Source: Rhizobium phaseoli (GTDB taxonomy: Bacteria; Pseudomonadota; Alphaproteobacteria; Rhizobiales; Rhizobiaceae). From it: a stretch of 64,000 nt of DNA. The position numbers and the translations under genes are program-made. Under the pieces are notes generated by a model that was not told the origin of the DNA, did not search any database, and worked only from the letters and a program-made list of their open reading frames with translations. The stretch lies in contig NZ_WUFT01000006.1 of NCBI RefSeq assembly GCF_010668805.1, positions 186,001 through 250,000 on the forward strand. Reading direction: 5' to 3'. Below are positions 36,262 to 47,435 of this stretch, piece by piece (within the stretch, counting starts at the first letter, position 1; each line of letters begins with the position of its first letter).

Positions 36262-36395
36262 CGCAAGGTGCTAAATTTCCGTAAAACTTGGCGCCAACTC
36301 GTTGAGATTTTTATTTTCATTCGCCGGATTGGTGCACATGTCTTGCATTGAAGGTGGCGCTGTCGCACCCTCTTGCCGTTTCAGGGAGGCATATC

Positions 36396-37292
36396 ATGAA
36401 CGAGTACTCCGCCAAACCGCACCCCCTGGATCATGTCGTGCTGCCCGTCGTCAATATCGATCTGGCGCGCGAAAGGCTCGGCAAGCTTGGCTTCACGGTT
36501 GCCGCCGACGCCCGCCATCCCTTCGGAACGGAGAATGCCTGCGTCTTCTTTGCCGATAAGACCTATCTGGAGCCACTCGGCATCGCGAGCCGTGAGGAGA
36601 GCGAGGCATCGGCACGGCAAGGCAATGTCTTCACCGCCCGCAACCGGGCCTTCCGCTTCCGCTGCGGCGAGGAGGGGCTTTCGGCGGTGGCGTTCAGCAC
36701 TGGGGATGCCGGCCGCGATCATCGGAGCTTCCTCGGCAACGGATCGAGCGCCGGCGACATGCTGCAGTTCAACCGGCCGATGAAAATGCCGGACGGTTCG
36801 GAGACCACGGCCGGCTTCAAGCTGGCCTTTGCCGCTGAGTTGCGCGCGCCGGATTTCTTCCTCTTCTGCGTTGAGCGCATCAATCCTCTGCCGGCCGATC
36901 GCGGCGCGCTGGAGACGCATGCCAATGGCGTGAGCGGTATTGCCGAGATCGCGCTGAGCGCGCCGGACCCGGCTGCGTTCGCCGCCTTCGTCAGCCTTGC
37001 CACGGCGCAATGGGCCATCGAGAAAACCGGTTTCGGCGTTAATATCCAGGCCCCGAATGCGAAAATCAGCCTGATGACCCCGGAAGGGCTGGAGGCCTAT
37101 TTCGAGATCGCCGTTTCATCCGCCGACCGCGGCCTGCGCGGCCGGGCTATCCTCTTTGCCGTCACCGATCTTGCCGTGACAGAAGCGCATTTGGCTGCTA
37201 ACGGAGTGACCTACACGCGCAAGAACAATCGCATTCTGGTGAAGCCGGCGCCCGGGCAGGGCACGCTCTTCGCCTTCGAGGAAACACGATGA
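36396..37292 (+). CDS. VOC / glyoxalase-like domain protein
   Basis: The 298-residue protein begins [42 protein letters not shown], a glyoxalase-like (Glyoxalase_3 type) domain. A second weaker VOC half follows near residue 190 ([19 protein letters not shown]). The reaction is unknown. GGGAGG places the start at 36396. Its stop overlaps the ATG of kdsA (ATGA), so the two are coupled. Confidence 0.85.
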   Translation: MNEYSAKPHPLDHVVLPVVNIDLARERLGKLGFTVAADARHPFGTENACVFFADKTYLEPLGIASREESEASARQGNVFTARNRAFRFRCGEEGLSAVAFSTGDAGRDHRSFLGNGSSAGDMLQFNRPMKMPDGSETTAGFKLAFAAELRAPDFFLFCVERINPLPADRGALETHANGVSGIAEIALSAPDPAAFAAFVSLATAQWAIEKTGFGVNIQAPNAKISLMTPEGLEAYFEIAVSSADRGLRGRAILFAVTDLAVTEAHLAANGVTYTRKNNRILVKPAPGQGTLFAFEETR

Positions 37293-38134
37293 GCACTGAT
37301 ACGAATTCCGAAGTCAGGATCGGCGAGGGCGCTGGCCAGGTCACCTTTTCCAATACCGGCCGCCTGTCGCTGATTGCCGGCCCTTGCCAGATGGAGAGCC
37401 GCGACCACGCCTTCATGGTTGCCGGGACGCTCAAAGAACTCTGCGCCAAGCTCGGCATCGGCCTCGTCTACAAGAGCTCCTTCGACAAGGCGAACCGCAC
37501 CTCGCTCTCTGCCGAACGCGGCATCGGGCTTGAAAAGGGCATGCAGATCTTTGCCGATCTGAAGAAGGAATTCGGTTTTCCCGTCCTGACCGACGTCCAC
37601 ACCGCCGAGCAATGCGCCGAAGTGGCGAAGGTGGTCGATGTCCTGCAGATTCCGGCCTTCCTCTGCCGCCAGACCGACCTTCTGATCGCCGCCGCCGAGA
37701 CCGGCCGCGCCGTCAATGTCAAGAAGGGCCAGTTCCTGGCTCCCTGGGATATGAAAAACGTCCTGAATAAGCTTAATGCCAGCGGCAATCCGAACGTGCT
37801 GCTCTGCGAACGCGGCGCCTCCTTCGGTTATAACACTTTGGTCTCCGACATGCGCTCGCTGCCGATCATGGCGTCGATGGGCGCGCCGGTCGTTTTCGAT
37901 GCGACGCATTCCGTGGCGCAGCCGGGCGGCCAGGGCGAAAGCTCCGGCGGCCAGCGGGAATTTGTGGAAACGCTGGCGCGCGCAGCGGTGGCGACCGGTA
38001 TCGCCGGCGTTTTCGTCGAAACCCACCAGGACCCCGACAACGCACCGTCCGACGGCCCGAACATGGTCTACCTCAAGGACATGCCGCGGCTTCTGGAAAA
38101 ACTGCTGGCCTTCGACGCTGTCGCCAAGGGTTGA
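37289..38134 (+). CDS. kdsA: 3-deoxy-8-phosphooctulonate synthase (KDO-8-P synthase)
   Basis: KdsA condenses arabinose 5-phosphate with PEP to make KDO 8-phosphate for the LPS core. The 281-residue protein has [31 protein letters not shown], the [13 protein letters not shown] strand and [32 protein letters not shown], all standard in the family. It is translationally coupled to the VOC gene and precedes eno. Confidence 0.96.
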   Translation: MSTDTNSEVRIGEGAGQVTFSNTGRLSLIAGPCQMESRDHAFMVAGTLKELCAKLGIGLVYKSSFDKANRTSLSAERGIGLEKGMQIFADLKKEFGFPVLTDVHTAEQCAEVAKVVDVLQIPAFLCRQTDLLIAAAETGRAVNVKKGQFLAPWDMKNVLNKLNASGNPNVLLCERGASFGYNTLVSDMRSLPIMASMGAPVVFDATHSVAQPGGQGESSGGQREFVETLARAAVATGIAGVFVETHQDPDNAPSDGPNMVYLKDMPRLLEKLLAFDAVAKG

Positions 38135-38145
38135 TAGTCAAAAGC

Positions 38146-38184
38146 CTGACATGTTCGTGCTATAGCGACGTTCGAACATGCAGG
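38146..38184. repeat. Inverted repeat between kdsA and eno
   Basis: CATGTTCG (38150-38157) and CGAACATG (38173-38180) form a perfect 8-bp inverted repeat, extended on both sides (CCTGA / CAGG) with one unpaired base. The loop contains GCTATAG, which resembles a -10 box. It may be an operator or a hairpin in the eno leader. Confidence 0.35.
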
Positions 38185-38250
38185 TCGAGGGTGTCGTAAG
38201 CGCCATTGTAATTTGCACGCCTTCGATTATGACAGGCTTCGAACGATTGA

Positions 38251-39549
<1,299 letters not shown>

Positions 39550-39576
39550 TCGAATCTGATTTTCAAACGGCTTGAG

Positions 39577-39605
39577 CCCGCGCCTCTCCGGCGCGGGTTT
39601 TTTAT
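39577..39605 (+). terminator. Intrinsic terminator after eno
   Basis: CCCGCGCC (39577-39584) pairs with GGCGCGGG (39590-39597), with a five-base loop and a TTTTTTATT tail. Confidence 0.9.
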
Positions 39606-39687
39606 TGCCCGTCTTTACGGTCAATGAACGGTTAATCAATGCGCGTTATGCTGAACGAATTGGTAATGCGTTCAAGAGCATGCGTGT

Positions 39688-40008
39688 ATGTGGACAAAGC
39701 ATCATAAGAAGAGAAAGTTCGGCCGCTTCGTCATTCCGGCCATGACGGTCGCCTTCCTTTCCTATTTCGGTTATCATTGCATTCACGGCGATTACGGCCT
39801 GCGCGCAACGGAGACGTTCGAGCATCAGCGTGTCGCGCGTGAAAAAGAGCTTGCGATCTTGAAGGCGAAGCGCGAACATCTGGAAAACCAGGTCGCGCTG
39901 CTGAGTGACGGCTCGCTCGACAAGGATATGCTGGACGAAAAAGCGCGCTATCAGCTCAACATGTCGCGCGCGGACGAGATAGTCATATTCAATCATTATT
40001 CCAATTAA
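39688..40008 (+). CDS. ftsB: Septum formation initiator, FtsB/DivIC family
   Basis: The 106-residue protein has a short basic cytoplasmic tail, one membrane segment (about residues 13-30, FVIPAMTVAFLSYFGYHCIHG) and a coiled coil (REKELAILKAKREHLENQVALLSD). It ends with DMLDEKARYQLNMSRADEIVIF, the FtsB/DivIC C-terminal pattern. It should join FtsQL at the division site. The eno-ftsB-pdhA order is common in alphaproteobacteria. The ribosome site is weak. Confidence 0.9.
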   Translation: MWTKHHKKRKFGRFVIPAMTVAFLSYFGYHCIHGDYGLRATETFEHQRVAREKELAILKAKREHLENQVALLSDGSLDKDMLDEKARYQLNMSRADEIVIFNHYSN

Positions 40009-40027
40009 CCGAAATCAGGTTAATTGG
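40001..40027 (+). terminator. Perfect inverted repeat at the ftsB stop
   Basis: CCAATTAACC (40001-40010) and GGTTAATTGG (40018-40027) form a perfect 10-bp stem with a seven-base loop, followed by TATTTCATT. The ftsB TAA lies inside it. It may be a weak terminator, but the low-GC stem also looks like a dimeric regulator site upstream of pdhA. Confidence 0.45.
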
Positions 40028-40153
40028 TATTTCATTAGTTATATCAGTAGTTTAGACATGAATACGAGCCATGCAATTATGGCATTGCTGTGGTCAAATT
40101 TCTTCCCTATGGTACGCGCCACCAAGAACCGACAAACCCATAGGGAGGGTTGA

Positions 40154-41200
40154 ATGGCGCCGCGAAAGACCGCGACCGTTTCCAGCCGCAAAACTGCAGC
40201 AAAACCGGCAGCCAAAGCATCGAATGGAGGCCCGGTAGCCGACTTCGATCGCGATGAGGAGCTCAAGGCCTATCGCGAGATGCTGCTGATCCGCCGCTTC
40301 GAGGAGAAGGCCGGCCAGCTTTACGGCATGGGCTTCATCGGCGGCTTTTGCCACCTCTACATCGGTCAGGAAGCTGTCGTTGTCGGCATGCAGATGGCGC
40401 AGAAGGAAGGCGACCAGGTCATCACCGCCTATCGCGACCACGGCCACATGCTGGCTACCGGCATGGAAGCCCGCGGCGTCATGGCGGAACTGACCGGGCG
40501 CCGCAGCGGCTATTCCCACGGGAAGGGCGGCTCGATGCACATGTTCTCGAAAGAGAAGCATTTCTACGGCGGTCACGGCATCGTCGGCGCCCAGGTTTCG
40601 CTCGGAACCGGTCTTGCCTTTGCCAACCATTACCGCGGCAACGGCAATGTCTCGATCGCCTATTTCGGCGACGGCGCCGCCAACCAGGGCCAAGTCTACG
40701 AGAGCTTCAACATGGCAGCCCTCTGGAAGCTGCCGATTGTCTATATCGTCGAGAACAACCGCTACGCCATGGGCACGTCGACTGCCCGCGCCACCGCCCA
40801 GTCGAACTACTCGCTACGCGGCTCCGGCTTCGGTATCCCCGGCATTCAGGTCGATGGCATGGACGTTCGCGCCGTCAAGGCGGCGGCCGACGAGGCGCTC
40901 GAACATTGCCGTTCCGGCAAGGGCCCGATCATTCTCGAAATGCTGACCTATCGTTATCGCGGTCACTCCATGTCCGACCCGGCGAAGTATCGCTCCAAGG
41001 ACGAAGTGCAGAAGATGCGCTCCGAACATGACCCGATCGAACAGGTGAAAGCACGCCTCGTCGAAAAGGGCTGGGCTTCCGAAGACGATCTGAAGGCGAT
41101 CGACAAGGATGTCCGCGACATCGTCGCAGACAGCGCCGATTTCGCCCAGGCCGATCCGGAGCCGGATGCATCCGAGCTCTATACCGACATTCTGCTCTAA
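40154..41200 (+). CDS. pdhA: Pyruvate dehydrogenase E1 component, alpha subunit
   Basis: PdhA and PdhB form the thiamine-diphosphate E1 that decarboxylates pyruvate. The 348-residue protein begins with an Ala/Lys-rich tail, then RRFEEKAGQLYGMGFIGGFCHLYIGQEA and the ThDP/Mg motif GDGAANQGQVYESFNMAALWKLPIVYIVENN (GDG...NN). The phosphorylation-loop equivalent RYRGHSMSDP is present. AGGGAGGG precedes the ATG. It heads a six-gene cluster ending in lpdA. Confidence 0.96.
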   Translation: MAPRKTATVSSRKTAAKPAAKASNGGPVADFDRDEELKAYREMLLIRRFEEKAGQLYGMGFIGGFCHLYIGQEAVVVGMQMAQKEGDQVITAYRDHGHMLATGMEARGVMAELTGRRSGYSHGKGGSMHMFSKEKHFYGGHGIVGAQVSLGTGLAFANHYRGNGNVSIAYFGDGAANQGQVYESFNMAALWKLPIVYIVENNRYAMGTSTARATAQSNYSLRGSGFGIPGIQVDGMDVRAVKAAADEALEHCRSGKGPIILEMLTYRYRGHSMSDPAKYRSKDEVQKMRSEHDPIEQVKARLVEKGWASEDDLKAIDKDVRDIVADSADFAQADPEPDASELYTDILL

Positions 41201-41215
41201 TCGGGGAGGGAACCC

Positions 41216-42601
41216 ATGCCTATCGATATCCTCATGCCCGCCCTCTCTCCGACGATGGAAGAAGGCACGCTGTCCAAATGGCTGAAACAGGAAGGTGACA
41301 AGGTCACCTCCGGCGACGTGATTGCCGAAATCGAAACCGACAAGGCGACGATGGAAGTCGAAGCCATCGACGAAGGCGTCATCGGCAAGCTGCTCGTCGA
41401 TGCCGGCACCGAAGGCGTCAAGGTCAACACCAAGATCGCCGTGCTGCTGCAGGACGGCGAATCCGCCGCCGATATCTCCGCCGCCAAACCGGCCGCCGCT
41501 GCCGCCCCGGCGGTTGCCCAGGAAGAAAAGCCGACCAATGCCGGTTCCGCTTCCGCACCGCTTCCGGCCGAGCCGAAGGCCGTCGTGCCGAATGACCCGG
41601 AAATTCCGGCCGGCACCGAAATGGTGTCGACCACCGTGCGCGAAGCGCTCCGCGACGCCATGGCCGAGGAAATGCGCGCCAGCGAAGACGTCTTCGTCAT
41701 GGGCGAGGAAGTTGCCGAATATCAGGGCGCCTACAAGGTCACCCAGGGCCTGCTGCAGGAATTCGGCCCGCGCCGCGTCATCGACACGCCGATCACCGAG
41801 CACGGTTTTGCCGGCGTCGGCGTCGGCGCCGCAATGGCCGGCCTTCGCCCGATCGTCGAATTCATGACCTTCAACTTCGCCATGCAGGCGATCGACCACA
41901 TCATCAACTCCGCCGCCAAGACGCTCTATATGTCCGGCGGCCAGATGGGCGCTCCGATCGTCTTCCGCGGCCCGAATGGTGCCGCGGCCCGGGTCGGCGC
42001 CCAGCACAGCCAGGACTATGCTGCCTGGTACAGCGCAATCCCCGGCCTGAAGGTCGTCATGCCCTACACGGCATCCGACGCCAAGGGCCTGCTGAAGGCT
42101 GCGATCCGCGATCCGAACCCGGTGATCTTCCTCGAGAACGAAATTCTCTACGGTCAGCATTTCGATGTGCCGAAGCTCGACAATTTCGTCCTGCCGATCG
42201 GCAAGGCTCGCATCCATCGTCCGGGCAAGGACGTAACGGTGGTCTCCTTCGGCATCGGCATGAGCTATGCGACGAAGGCCGTCGCCGAACTCGAAAAGAT
42301 CGGCATCGACGTCGAACTGATCGACCTTCGCACCATCCGCCCGATGGATCTGCCGACCGTGATCGAATCGGTGAAGAAGACCGGTCGTCTGGTCACCGTC
42401 GAGGAAGGCTATCCGCAATCATCCGTCGGCACCGAAATCGCCACCCGCGTCATGCAGCAGGCCTTCGATTATCTCGATGCGCCGATCCTGACGATTGCGG
42501 GCAAGGACGTGCCGATGCCCTACGCCGCCAATCTCGAAAAGCTGGCGCTTCCGAACGTCGGCGAAGTCGTCGATGCGGTGAAGGCTGTTTGTTACAAATA
42601 A
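41216..42601 (+). CDS. pdhB: Pyruvate dehydrogenase E1 component, beta subunit with N-terminal lipoyl domain
   Basis: The 461-residue protein is a fusion. Residues 1-80 form a lipoyl domain with the lipoylated Lys43 in [11 protein letters not shown], a linker rich in Ala/Pro runs to about 135, and the rest is E1-beta ([39 protein letters not shown]). A lipoyl domain on E1-beta is known in several alphaproteobacteria. It starts 15 bp after pdhA. Confidence 0.96.
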   Translation: MPIDILMPALSPTMEEGTLSKWLKQEGDKVTSGDVIAEIETDKATMEVEAIDEGVIGKLLVDAGTEGVKVNTKIAVLLQDGESAADISAAKPAAAAAPAVAQEEKPTNAGSASAPLPAEPKAVVPNDPEIPAGTEMVSTTVREALRDAMAEEMRASEDVFVMGEEVAEYQGAYKVTQGLLQEFGPRRVIDTPITEHGFAGVGVGAAMAGLRPIVEFMTFNFAMQAIDHIINSAAKTLYMSGGQMGAPIVFRGPNGAAARVGAQHSQDYAAWYSAIPGLKVVMPYTASDAKGLLKAAIRDPNPVIFLENEILYGQHFDVPKLDNFVLPIGKARIHRPGKDVTVVSFGIGMSYATKAVAELEKIGIDVELIDLRTIRPMDLPTVIESVKKTGRLVTVEEGYPQSSVGTEIATRVMQQAFDYLDAPILTIAGKDVPMPYAANLEKLALPNVGEVVDAVKAVCYK

Positions 42602-42616
42602 GGGGAGGGTATCTCG

Positions 42617-43969
42617 ATGCCGATCAATATCACGATGCCCGCCCTCTCTCCGACCATGGAGGAAGGCAATCTTTCCAAATGGCTGGTCAAGGAAGGCGAT
42701 ACGGTCAAGTCTGGCGATGTGATCGCCGAGATCGAGACCGACAAGGCGACGATGGAAGTCGAAGCCGTCGATGAAGGCACGGTCGCCAAGCTCGTCGTTG
42801 CCGCCGGCACCGAAGGTGTCAAGGTCAATGCGCTGATCGCCGTTCTCGCCGCCGATGGCGAGGATGTCGCCGCCGCCGCAAGCGGCGCGGGCTCGCCCGC
42901 TCCTGCGCAGAAGGCCGACGCCGCACCGGCCGCGAAGGCCGAGGCTGCCCCGGCCCCATCCGCTCCGGCTGCAGCACCTGTACCCGCCACGGCACCCGCA
43001 TCGGTTTCACCAGACGGCAATCGCACCTTCTCTTCGCCGCTTGCCCGCAGGCTCGCCAAGGAGGCCGGTATCGACCTTTCGGCTGTCGCAGGCTCCGGCC
43101 CGCATGGCCGCGTCGTTAAGAGCGACGTTGAAGCCGCCGTTGCCGGCGGTGGCGCCAAGGCCGCCGCACCCGCAGCGTCCGCTCCGCAAGCTACTGCAGC
43201 TCCGGCTCCGGCCGCTGCAGCGTCGAAGAGCGCTTCCGAGGAGGCCGTGCTCAAGCTGTTCGAACCGGGTTCCTACGAGCTCGTGCCGCATGACGGCATG
43301 CGCAAGACGATCGCCCGGCGCCTGGTCGAATCCAAGCAGACGATCCCGCATTTCTACGTCAGCGTCGATTGCGAGCTCGATGCCCTGATGGCGCTGCGCG
43401 CTCAGCTGAACGATGCGGCGCCGCGCAAGGACAACGCTCCGGCCTACAAGCTCTCGGTCAACGACATGGTCATCAAGGCCATGGCGCTGTCGCTGCGCGA
43501 CGTTCCGGATGCCAACGTCTCCTGGACCGACAACAACATGGTCAAGCACAAGTACGCCGACGTCGGCGTCGCGGTCTCGATCCCCGGCGGCCTGATCACC
43601 CCGATCATCCGCAAGGCCGAGCAGAAGACGCTGTCGGCGATCTCCAACGAGATGCGCGATCTCGGCAAGCGGGCCAAGGACCGCAAGCTGAAGCCCGAGG
43701 AATATCAGGGCGGCACCAGCTCGGTCTCGAACATGGGCATGATGGGCGTGAAGAACTTCGCCGCCGTCGTCAACCCGCCGCATGCGACCATCCTTGCGGT
43801 CGGCGCCGGCGAACAGCGGGTCGTCGTCAAGAAGGGTGAAATGGCCATCGCCACCGTGATGTCAGTCACGCTGTCGACCGACCATCGCTGCGTCGATGGC
43901 GCGCTCGGCGCCGAGCTGCTCCAGGCCTTCAAGGGCTATATCGAAAACCCGATGGGTATGCTGGTCTGA
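42617..43969 (+). CDS. pdhC: Dihydrolipoyl acetyltransferase (PDH E2)
   Basis: E2 moves the acetyl group from lipoate to CoA and forms the core of the complex. The 450-residue protein has one lipoyl domain (K43 in [11 protein letters not shown], nearly identical to that of PdhB), an Ala/Pro linker, an E1/E3-binding domain at about 136-172 ([27 protein letters not shown]), and the catalytic domain with DHRCVDG near the end. It starts 15 bp after pdhB. Confidence 0.96.
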   Translation: MPINITMPALSPTMEEGNLSKWLVKEGDTVKSGDVIAEIETDKATMEVEAVDEGTVAKLVVAAGTEGVKVNALIAVLAADGEDVAAAASGAGSPAPAQKADAAPAAKAEAAPAPSAPAAAPVPATAPASVSPDGNRTFSSPLARRLAKEAGIDLSAVAGSGPHGRVVKSDVEAAVAGGGAKAAAPAASAPQATAAPAPAAAASKSASEEAVLKLFEPGSYELVPHDGMRKTIARRLVESKQTIPHFYVSVDCELDALMALRAQLNDAAPRKDNAPAYKLSVNDMVIKAMALSLRDVPDANVSWTDNNMVKHKYADVGVAVSIPGGLITPIIRKAEQKTLSAISNEMRDLGKRAKDRKLKPEEYQGGTSSVSNMGMMGVKNFAAVVNPPHATILAVGAGEQRVVVKKGEMAIATVMSVTLSTDHRCVDGALGAELLQAFKGYIENPMGMLV

Positions 43970-43988
43970 CAGCTGGGCGGAGGCGGAA

Positions 43989-44630
43989 ATGACCAAGACC
44001 GTTCTTTGTTATGGCGACTCGCTGACCTGGGGTTATGACGCCGAGACGATCGGCCGCCATGACTACAAGAATCGCTGGACGAGCGTGCTTCAGGCAGCGC
44101 TCGGCAGTGAGGCGCGTGTCATTGCCGAAGGCCTGAATGGTCGCACGACCGCCTTTGACGACCACCTCGCCGATTGCGACCGCAACGGTGCGCGCATTCT
44201 GCCGACGATCCTGCAGACGCACGCGCCGCTCGACCTCGTCATCCTTCTGCTCGGCACCAATGACATGAAACCGGTCGTGGCCGGCTCGGCTTTTGCCGCC
44301 TGCCAGGGCATCAGCCGGCTCGTGCGGTTGATCCGCAATCATGCCTGGCCCTTCGAGTTCGACGGGCCGGAGATCCTGATCGTGGCGCCGCCGGCGATCT
44401 GCGCGACCGGCAATGTGCCTTTCGCCGCATCCTTTCCCGGCGGCATCGAGGAATCGGCAAAGCTTGCAACGCTTTATCGCGATCTTGCCGACGAACTCGG
44501 CTGCGGCTTTTTCGACGGCAATTCCGTCGCCAGGACCACACCGATCGATGGCATTCACCTCGATGCGGAAAATACGCGTGCGCTCGGACGCGGGCTGGAA
44601 TCGATCGTGCGGATGATGCTGGGGATCTGA
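43989..44630 (+). CDS. SGNH/GDSL-family hydrolase
   Basis: The 213-residue protein has all four SGNH blocks: GDSLTWG (Ser11), GLNGRTT, LLGTNDM and DGIHLD with the catalytic Asp/His. It resembles arylesterase/acyltransferase-type members. GGCGGAGG precedes the ATG. It lies 19 bp after pdhC and 2 bp before the GNAT gene, inside the pdh cluster. A role linked to the PDH complex is not evident. Confidence 0.88.
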   Translation: MTKTVLCYGDSLTWGYDAETIGRHDYKNRWTSVLQAALGSEARVIAEGLNGRTTAFDDHLADCDRNGARILPTILQTHAPLDLVILLLGTNDMKPVVAGSAFAACQGISRLVRLIRNHAWPFEFDGPEILIVAPPAICATGNVPFAASFPGGIEESAKLATLYRDLADELGCGFFDGNSVARTTPIDGIHLDAENTRALGRGLESIVRMMLGI

Positions 44631-44632
44631 CC

Positions 44633-45214
44633 ATGACCGCCTTCATCGCCCTGCGGCAGGCCTCACGGCGGGATGCCTCGGAGCTGGCGATCTTGGCGGA
44701 TATTGCCTCGCACGGTTTTGCTTCCCGGCTCTGGTTCGCCGATGTGGCGAAAGGCATCAGCGACACGCCCTTGGAGCGGGGCCGGCTGAAGATGAGCGAA
44801 GAGGAAGTTGTCGGCGGCTGGCAGGATGCCGTCATCGCCGAGGCCTATGGCGAGGTCGCGGGTGTGGCGATCGGTCATGCGCTGCAGGAAGGCATAGGCG
44901 ATATCGAGGCGACGATTCCGGCGACCAAGCCGATGCTCGCCTTGCAGAAAACGGTGGTCGGAAACTGGTTCGTCGGCAGTCTCGGCGTCTATCGCCATCT
45001 GCGCGGCATCGGCATCGGACGCAGGCTGCTGGAGGATCAGATCGACAGGGCCGATCGCCGCCCCGTCAGTCTCATTACCGCAAGTGATAACGAAGCGGCT
45101 TTGTCGCTTTATGGAAGAAACGGATTCCTGGAGGCTGCGCGCGCCGATGCCGTGCCGCTCTTCGAAAACAGCAAAAGACACGCGTGGGTGCTCATGACCC
45201 GCAGCGCAGCGTAA
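44633..45214 (+). CDS. GNAT family N-acetyltransferase
   Basis: The 193-residue protein has the GNAT acetyl-CoA-binding motif RGIGIGRRLLEDQI (R-x-x-G-x-G) near residue 125 and the following ISLITASDNEAALSLYGRNGFLEAAR. An insertion between the N-terminal strands includes LKMSEEEVVGGWQDAVIAEAYG. Acceptor substrate unknown. It is packed between the SGNH gene and lpdA in the pdh cluster. Confidence 0.85.
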   Translation: MTAFIALRQASRRDASELAILADIASHGFASRLWFADVAKGISDTPLERGRLKMSEEEVVGGWQDAVIAEAYGEVAGVAIGHALQEGIGDIEATIPATKPMLALQKTVVGNWFVGSLGVYRHLRGIGIGRRLLEDQIDRADRRPVSLITASDNEAALSLYGRNGFLEAARADAVPLFENSKRHAWVLMTRSAA

Positions 45215-45230
45215 CAAAGGCAGGAAACAC

Positions 45231-46676
45231 ATGGCTGAATCCTACGACATCATCATCATCGGCTCCGGCCCCGGCGGCTATGTTGCCGCCATTCGTGCCA
45301 GCCAGCTCGGCCTCAAGACCGCGATCGTCGAGCGCGAGCATATGGGCGGCATCTGCCTGAACTGGGGCTGCATACCCACAAAGGCGCTGTTGCGCTCGGC
45401 TGAGGTGCTCGATCACGCCAACCACTTCAAGGATTTCGGTCTCGTTCTCGAAGGCACGGTCAAGCCGGATGCCAAGGCCGTCGTCGGCCGCTCGCGCGCT
45501 GTTTCCGCCCGCCTGAATGCCGGCGTCGGCTTTCTGATGAAGAAGAACAAGATCGACATCATCTGGGGCGAGGGCAAGATTACCAAGCCGGGCGAAATCG
45601 TCGTCGGCAAGTCGTCGAAGCCCGCCGTCGAACCGCAGCACCCGCTGCCGAAGAACGTCAAGGGAGAGGGCATTTACGCCGCCAAACACATCATCATCGC
45701 CACCGGCGCCCGCCCGCGGGCGCTGCCCGGCATCGAGCCTGATGGGAAGCTGATCTGGACCTATTTCGAGGCGCTGAAGCCGGATGCGCTGCCGAAGTCG
45801 CTGATCGTCATGGGTTCTGGCGCGATCGGCATCGAATTCGCAAGCTTCTACCGCTCGATGGGCGTCGACGTGACGGTTGTCGAAGTCATGCCGACCATCA
45901 TGCCGGTCGAGGATGCCGAGATCACCGCCATCGCCCGCAAGCAGCTTGAAAAGCGCGGCCTGAAGATCTTCACCAGCGCCAAGGTCACCAAGGTCGAGAA
46001 GGGTGCGGGCAGCATCACCGCGCATGTCGAGACGGCAGACGGAAAGGTCCAGCAGATCACCGCCGACCGGCTGATTTCCGCCGTCGGCGTTCAGGGCAAC
46101 ATCGAAAACCTCGGCCTCGAGGCGCTCGGTGTCAAGACCGACCGCGGCTGCGTCGTCATCGACGGTTACGGCAAGACCAATGTCGCCGGCATTTATGCGA
46201 TCGGCGATGTCGCCGGACCGCCTATGCTGGCCCACAAGGCCGAGCATGAGGGTGTCGTCTGTGTCGAAAAAATCGCCGGCCTGCCGAATGTCCACCCGAC
46301 CGACAAGGGCAAGGTCCCGGGCTGCACCTATTGCAATCCGCAGGTCGCCTCCGTCGGCATCACCGAAGCCAAGGCCAAGGAGCAGGGCCGCGACATCCGC
46401 GTCGGCCGCTTCTCCTTCGCGGCAAACGGCAAGGCGATCGCGCTCGGCGAGGACCAGGGCATGGTGAAGGTGATCTTCGACAAGAAGACCGGCGAACTGC
46501 TCGGCGCCCATATGGTCGGCGCCGAAGTCACCGAACTCATCCAGGGCTTTGTCGTCGCGATGAACCTGGAGACGACCGAGGAAGAACTGATGCACACCAT
46601 CTTCCCGCACCCGACCGTTTCCGAAACGATGAAGGAAGCGGTGCTCGATGCCTATGGCCGTGTGCTGAACGCTTGA
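45231..46676 (+). CDS. lpdA: Dihydrolipoyl dehydrogenase (PDH E3)
   Basis: E3 reoxidises dihydrolipoamide with NAD+. The 481-residue flavoprotein has FAD motif GSGPGGYVAAIRA, the redox disulfide C42/C47 in GGICLNWGCIPTK, the NAD motif GSGAIGIEFASFY and the C-terminal catalytic HPHPTVSETMKEA region (His-Glu pair: IFPHPTVSE). It closes the pdh cluster, 16 bp after the GNAT gene. Confidence 0.96.
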   Translation: MAESYDIIIIGSGPGGYVAAIRASQLGLKTAIVEREHMGGICLNWGCIPTKALLRSAEVLDHANHFKDFGLVLEGTVKPDAKAVVGRSRAVSARLNAGVGFLMKKNKIDIIWGEGKITKPGEIVVGKSSKPAVEPQHPLPKNVKGEGIYAAKHIIIATGARPRALPGIEPDGKLIWTYFEALKPDALPKSLIVMGSGAIGIEFASFYRSMGVDVTVVEVMPTIMPVEDAEITAIARKQLEKRGLKIFTSAKVTKVEKGAGSITAHVETADGKVQQITADRLISAVGVQGNIENLGLEALGVKTDRGCVVIDGYGKTNVAGIYAIGDVAGPPMLAHKAEHEGVVCVEKIAGLPNVHPTDKGKVPGCTYCNPQVASVGITEAKAKEQGRDIRVGRFSFAANGKAIALGEDQGMVKVIFDKKTGELLGAHMVGAEVTELIQGFVVAMNLETTEEELMHTIFPHPTVSETMKEAVLDAYGRVLNA

Positions 46677-46758
46677 TAATTTCCAAGGCCGCCCTTTATC
46701 CCGGGTGGCGTAAGGGCGGGCTCGCCCCCCGGGGTGGAGAAAACGAAAGGAAATCATC

Positions 46759-47013
46759 ATGTCTATGGAGACGCAGGCCTTGCTGGTGTTTTTGCTGATT
46801 GGCCTGGTCGCAGGCTTCCTCGCCAGTCTGGTCGTCGGTGGCGGCGGCTTGATTAGGTGCCTGCTGAGCGGCATCATCGGCGCCTTTGTCGGTGGTTATC
46901 TGTTCAGCGCACTCGGCATTTCGCTGGGCATTGAAAACGCGCTGGTGGTGCAGATCATCCACGCCACCGTCGGCGCCATCGTCGTGGTGCTGATCGCCAG
47001 AGCGGTCGCTTGA
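46759..47013 (+). CDS. GlsB/YeaQ/YmgE-family small membrane protein
   Basis: The 84-residue protein has three hydrophobic helices with Gly-rich turns (LIGLVAGFLASLVVGGGGLIRCLLSGIIGAFVGGYLF), the pattern of the transglycosylase-associated YeaQ/YmgE family. The family is stress-linked with no defined activity. It is followed 24 bp later by a second protein of the same type. Confidence 0.85.
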   Translation: MSMETQALLVFLLIGLVAGFLASLVVGGGGLIRCLLSGIIGAFVGGYLFSALGISLGIENALVVQIIHATVGAIVVVLIARAVA

Positions 47014-47037
47014 GGCGCAACTGAAGGGCAGGGCAGA

Positions 47038-47286
47038 ATGGAAAGTGTCGGCTGGATTTCGGCAATCATCATCGGCGGACTTGCGGGCTGGCTCGCCGGC
47101 AAGCTGATGGAGGCGCGATACGGGATTTTCCTGAACATCGTGCTCGGCATCGTCGGTTCGGTCGTCGCCAGCGCCGTCCTTGCCCAGTTTCATGTCGAAG
47201 TGGTCGGCGGACGGCTCGGTTATTTCGTGACGGGTTTCCTCGGCGCCTGCCTGCTGATATTCCTGGCGCGGCTGGTGCGGCGCTAA
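47038..47286 (+). CDS. Second GlsB/YeaQ/YmgE-family small membrane protein
   Basis: This 82-residue protein has the same three-helix layout as its neighbour (WISAIIIGGLAGWLAGKLMEARYGIFLNIVLGIVGSVVAS) and a basic C-terminus. The GWLAGKLM segment is characteristic of the family. The two genes look like a tandem pair. The stop codon abuts a RIME-like repeat. Confidence 0.85.
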   Translation: MESVGWISAIIIGGLAGWLAGKLMEARYGIFLNIVLGIVGSVVASAVLAQFHVEVVGGRLGYFVTGFLGACLLIFLARLVRR

Positions 47287-47390
47287 AGCGCGTCGCACTT
47301 AACTTGATTCATGCGATGCGCTTTAGCTCTTTGTTTTTGTGCATGTCGTTATCCGGGAACCGCCGCACACTTCCCGGCGACATGCATTAG
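47284..47390. repeat. RIME-like intergenic repeat, copy B (full)
   Basis: Two stem-loops in a row: TAAAGCGCGTCGCA pairs with TGCGATGCGCTTTA (47284-47325) with one G-T, and GCATGTCG with CGACATGC (47341-47384) containing an inner CCGGGAA / TTCCCGG pair. The second half matches copy A (9891-9948), and the first half's AAAGCGCGTCGC is shared with copy C (56701-56799). Confidence 0.75.
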
Positions 47391-47435
47391 ATCCGGATGA
47401 TTTGCCGCAAGGAGCGGTAGAAAGCTGATACTGCA

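Noticed and set aside
40006..40023. CtrA site (TTAA-N7-TTAA) at the ftsB end
   Set aside because: The two TTAA half-sites are 11 bases apart rather than 7 and are explained by the inverted repeat.
40814..42418. 534-residue minus-strand frame opposite pdhA-pdhB
   Set aside because: It spans two conserved genes in antisense, has no recognisable domain and lacks a sensible start site.
45192..46877. 561-residue minus-strand frame opposite lpdA
   Set aside because: Antisense shadow; composition is dominated by D, R, G, V and no motif is present.
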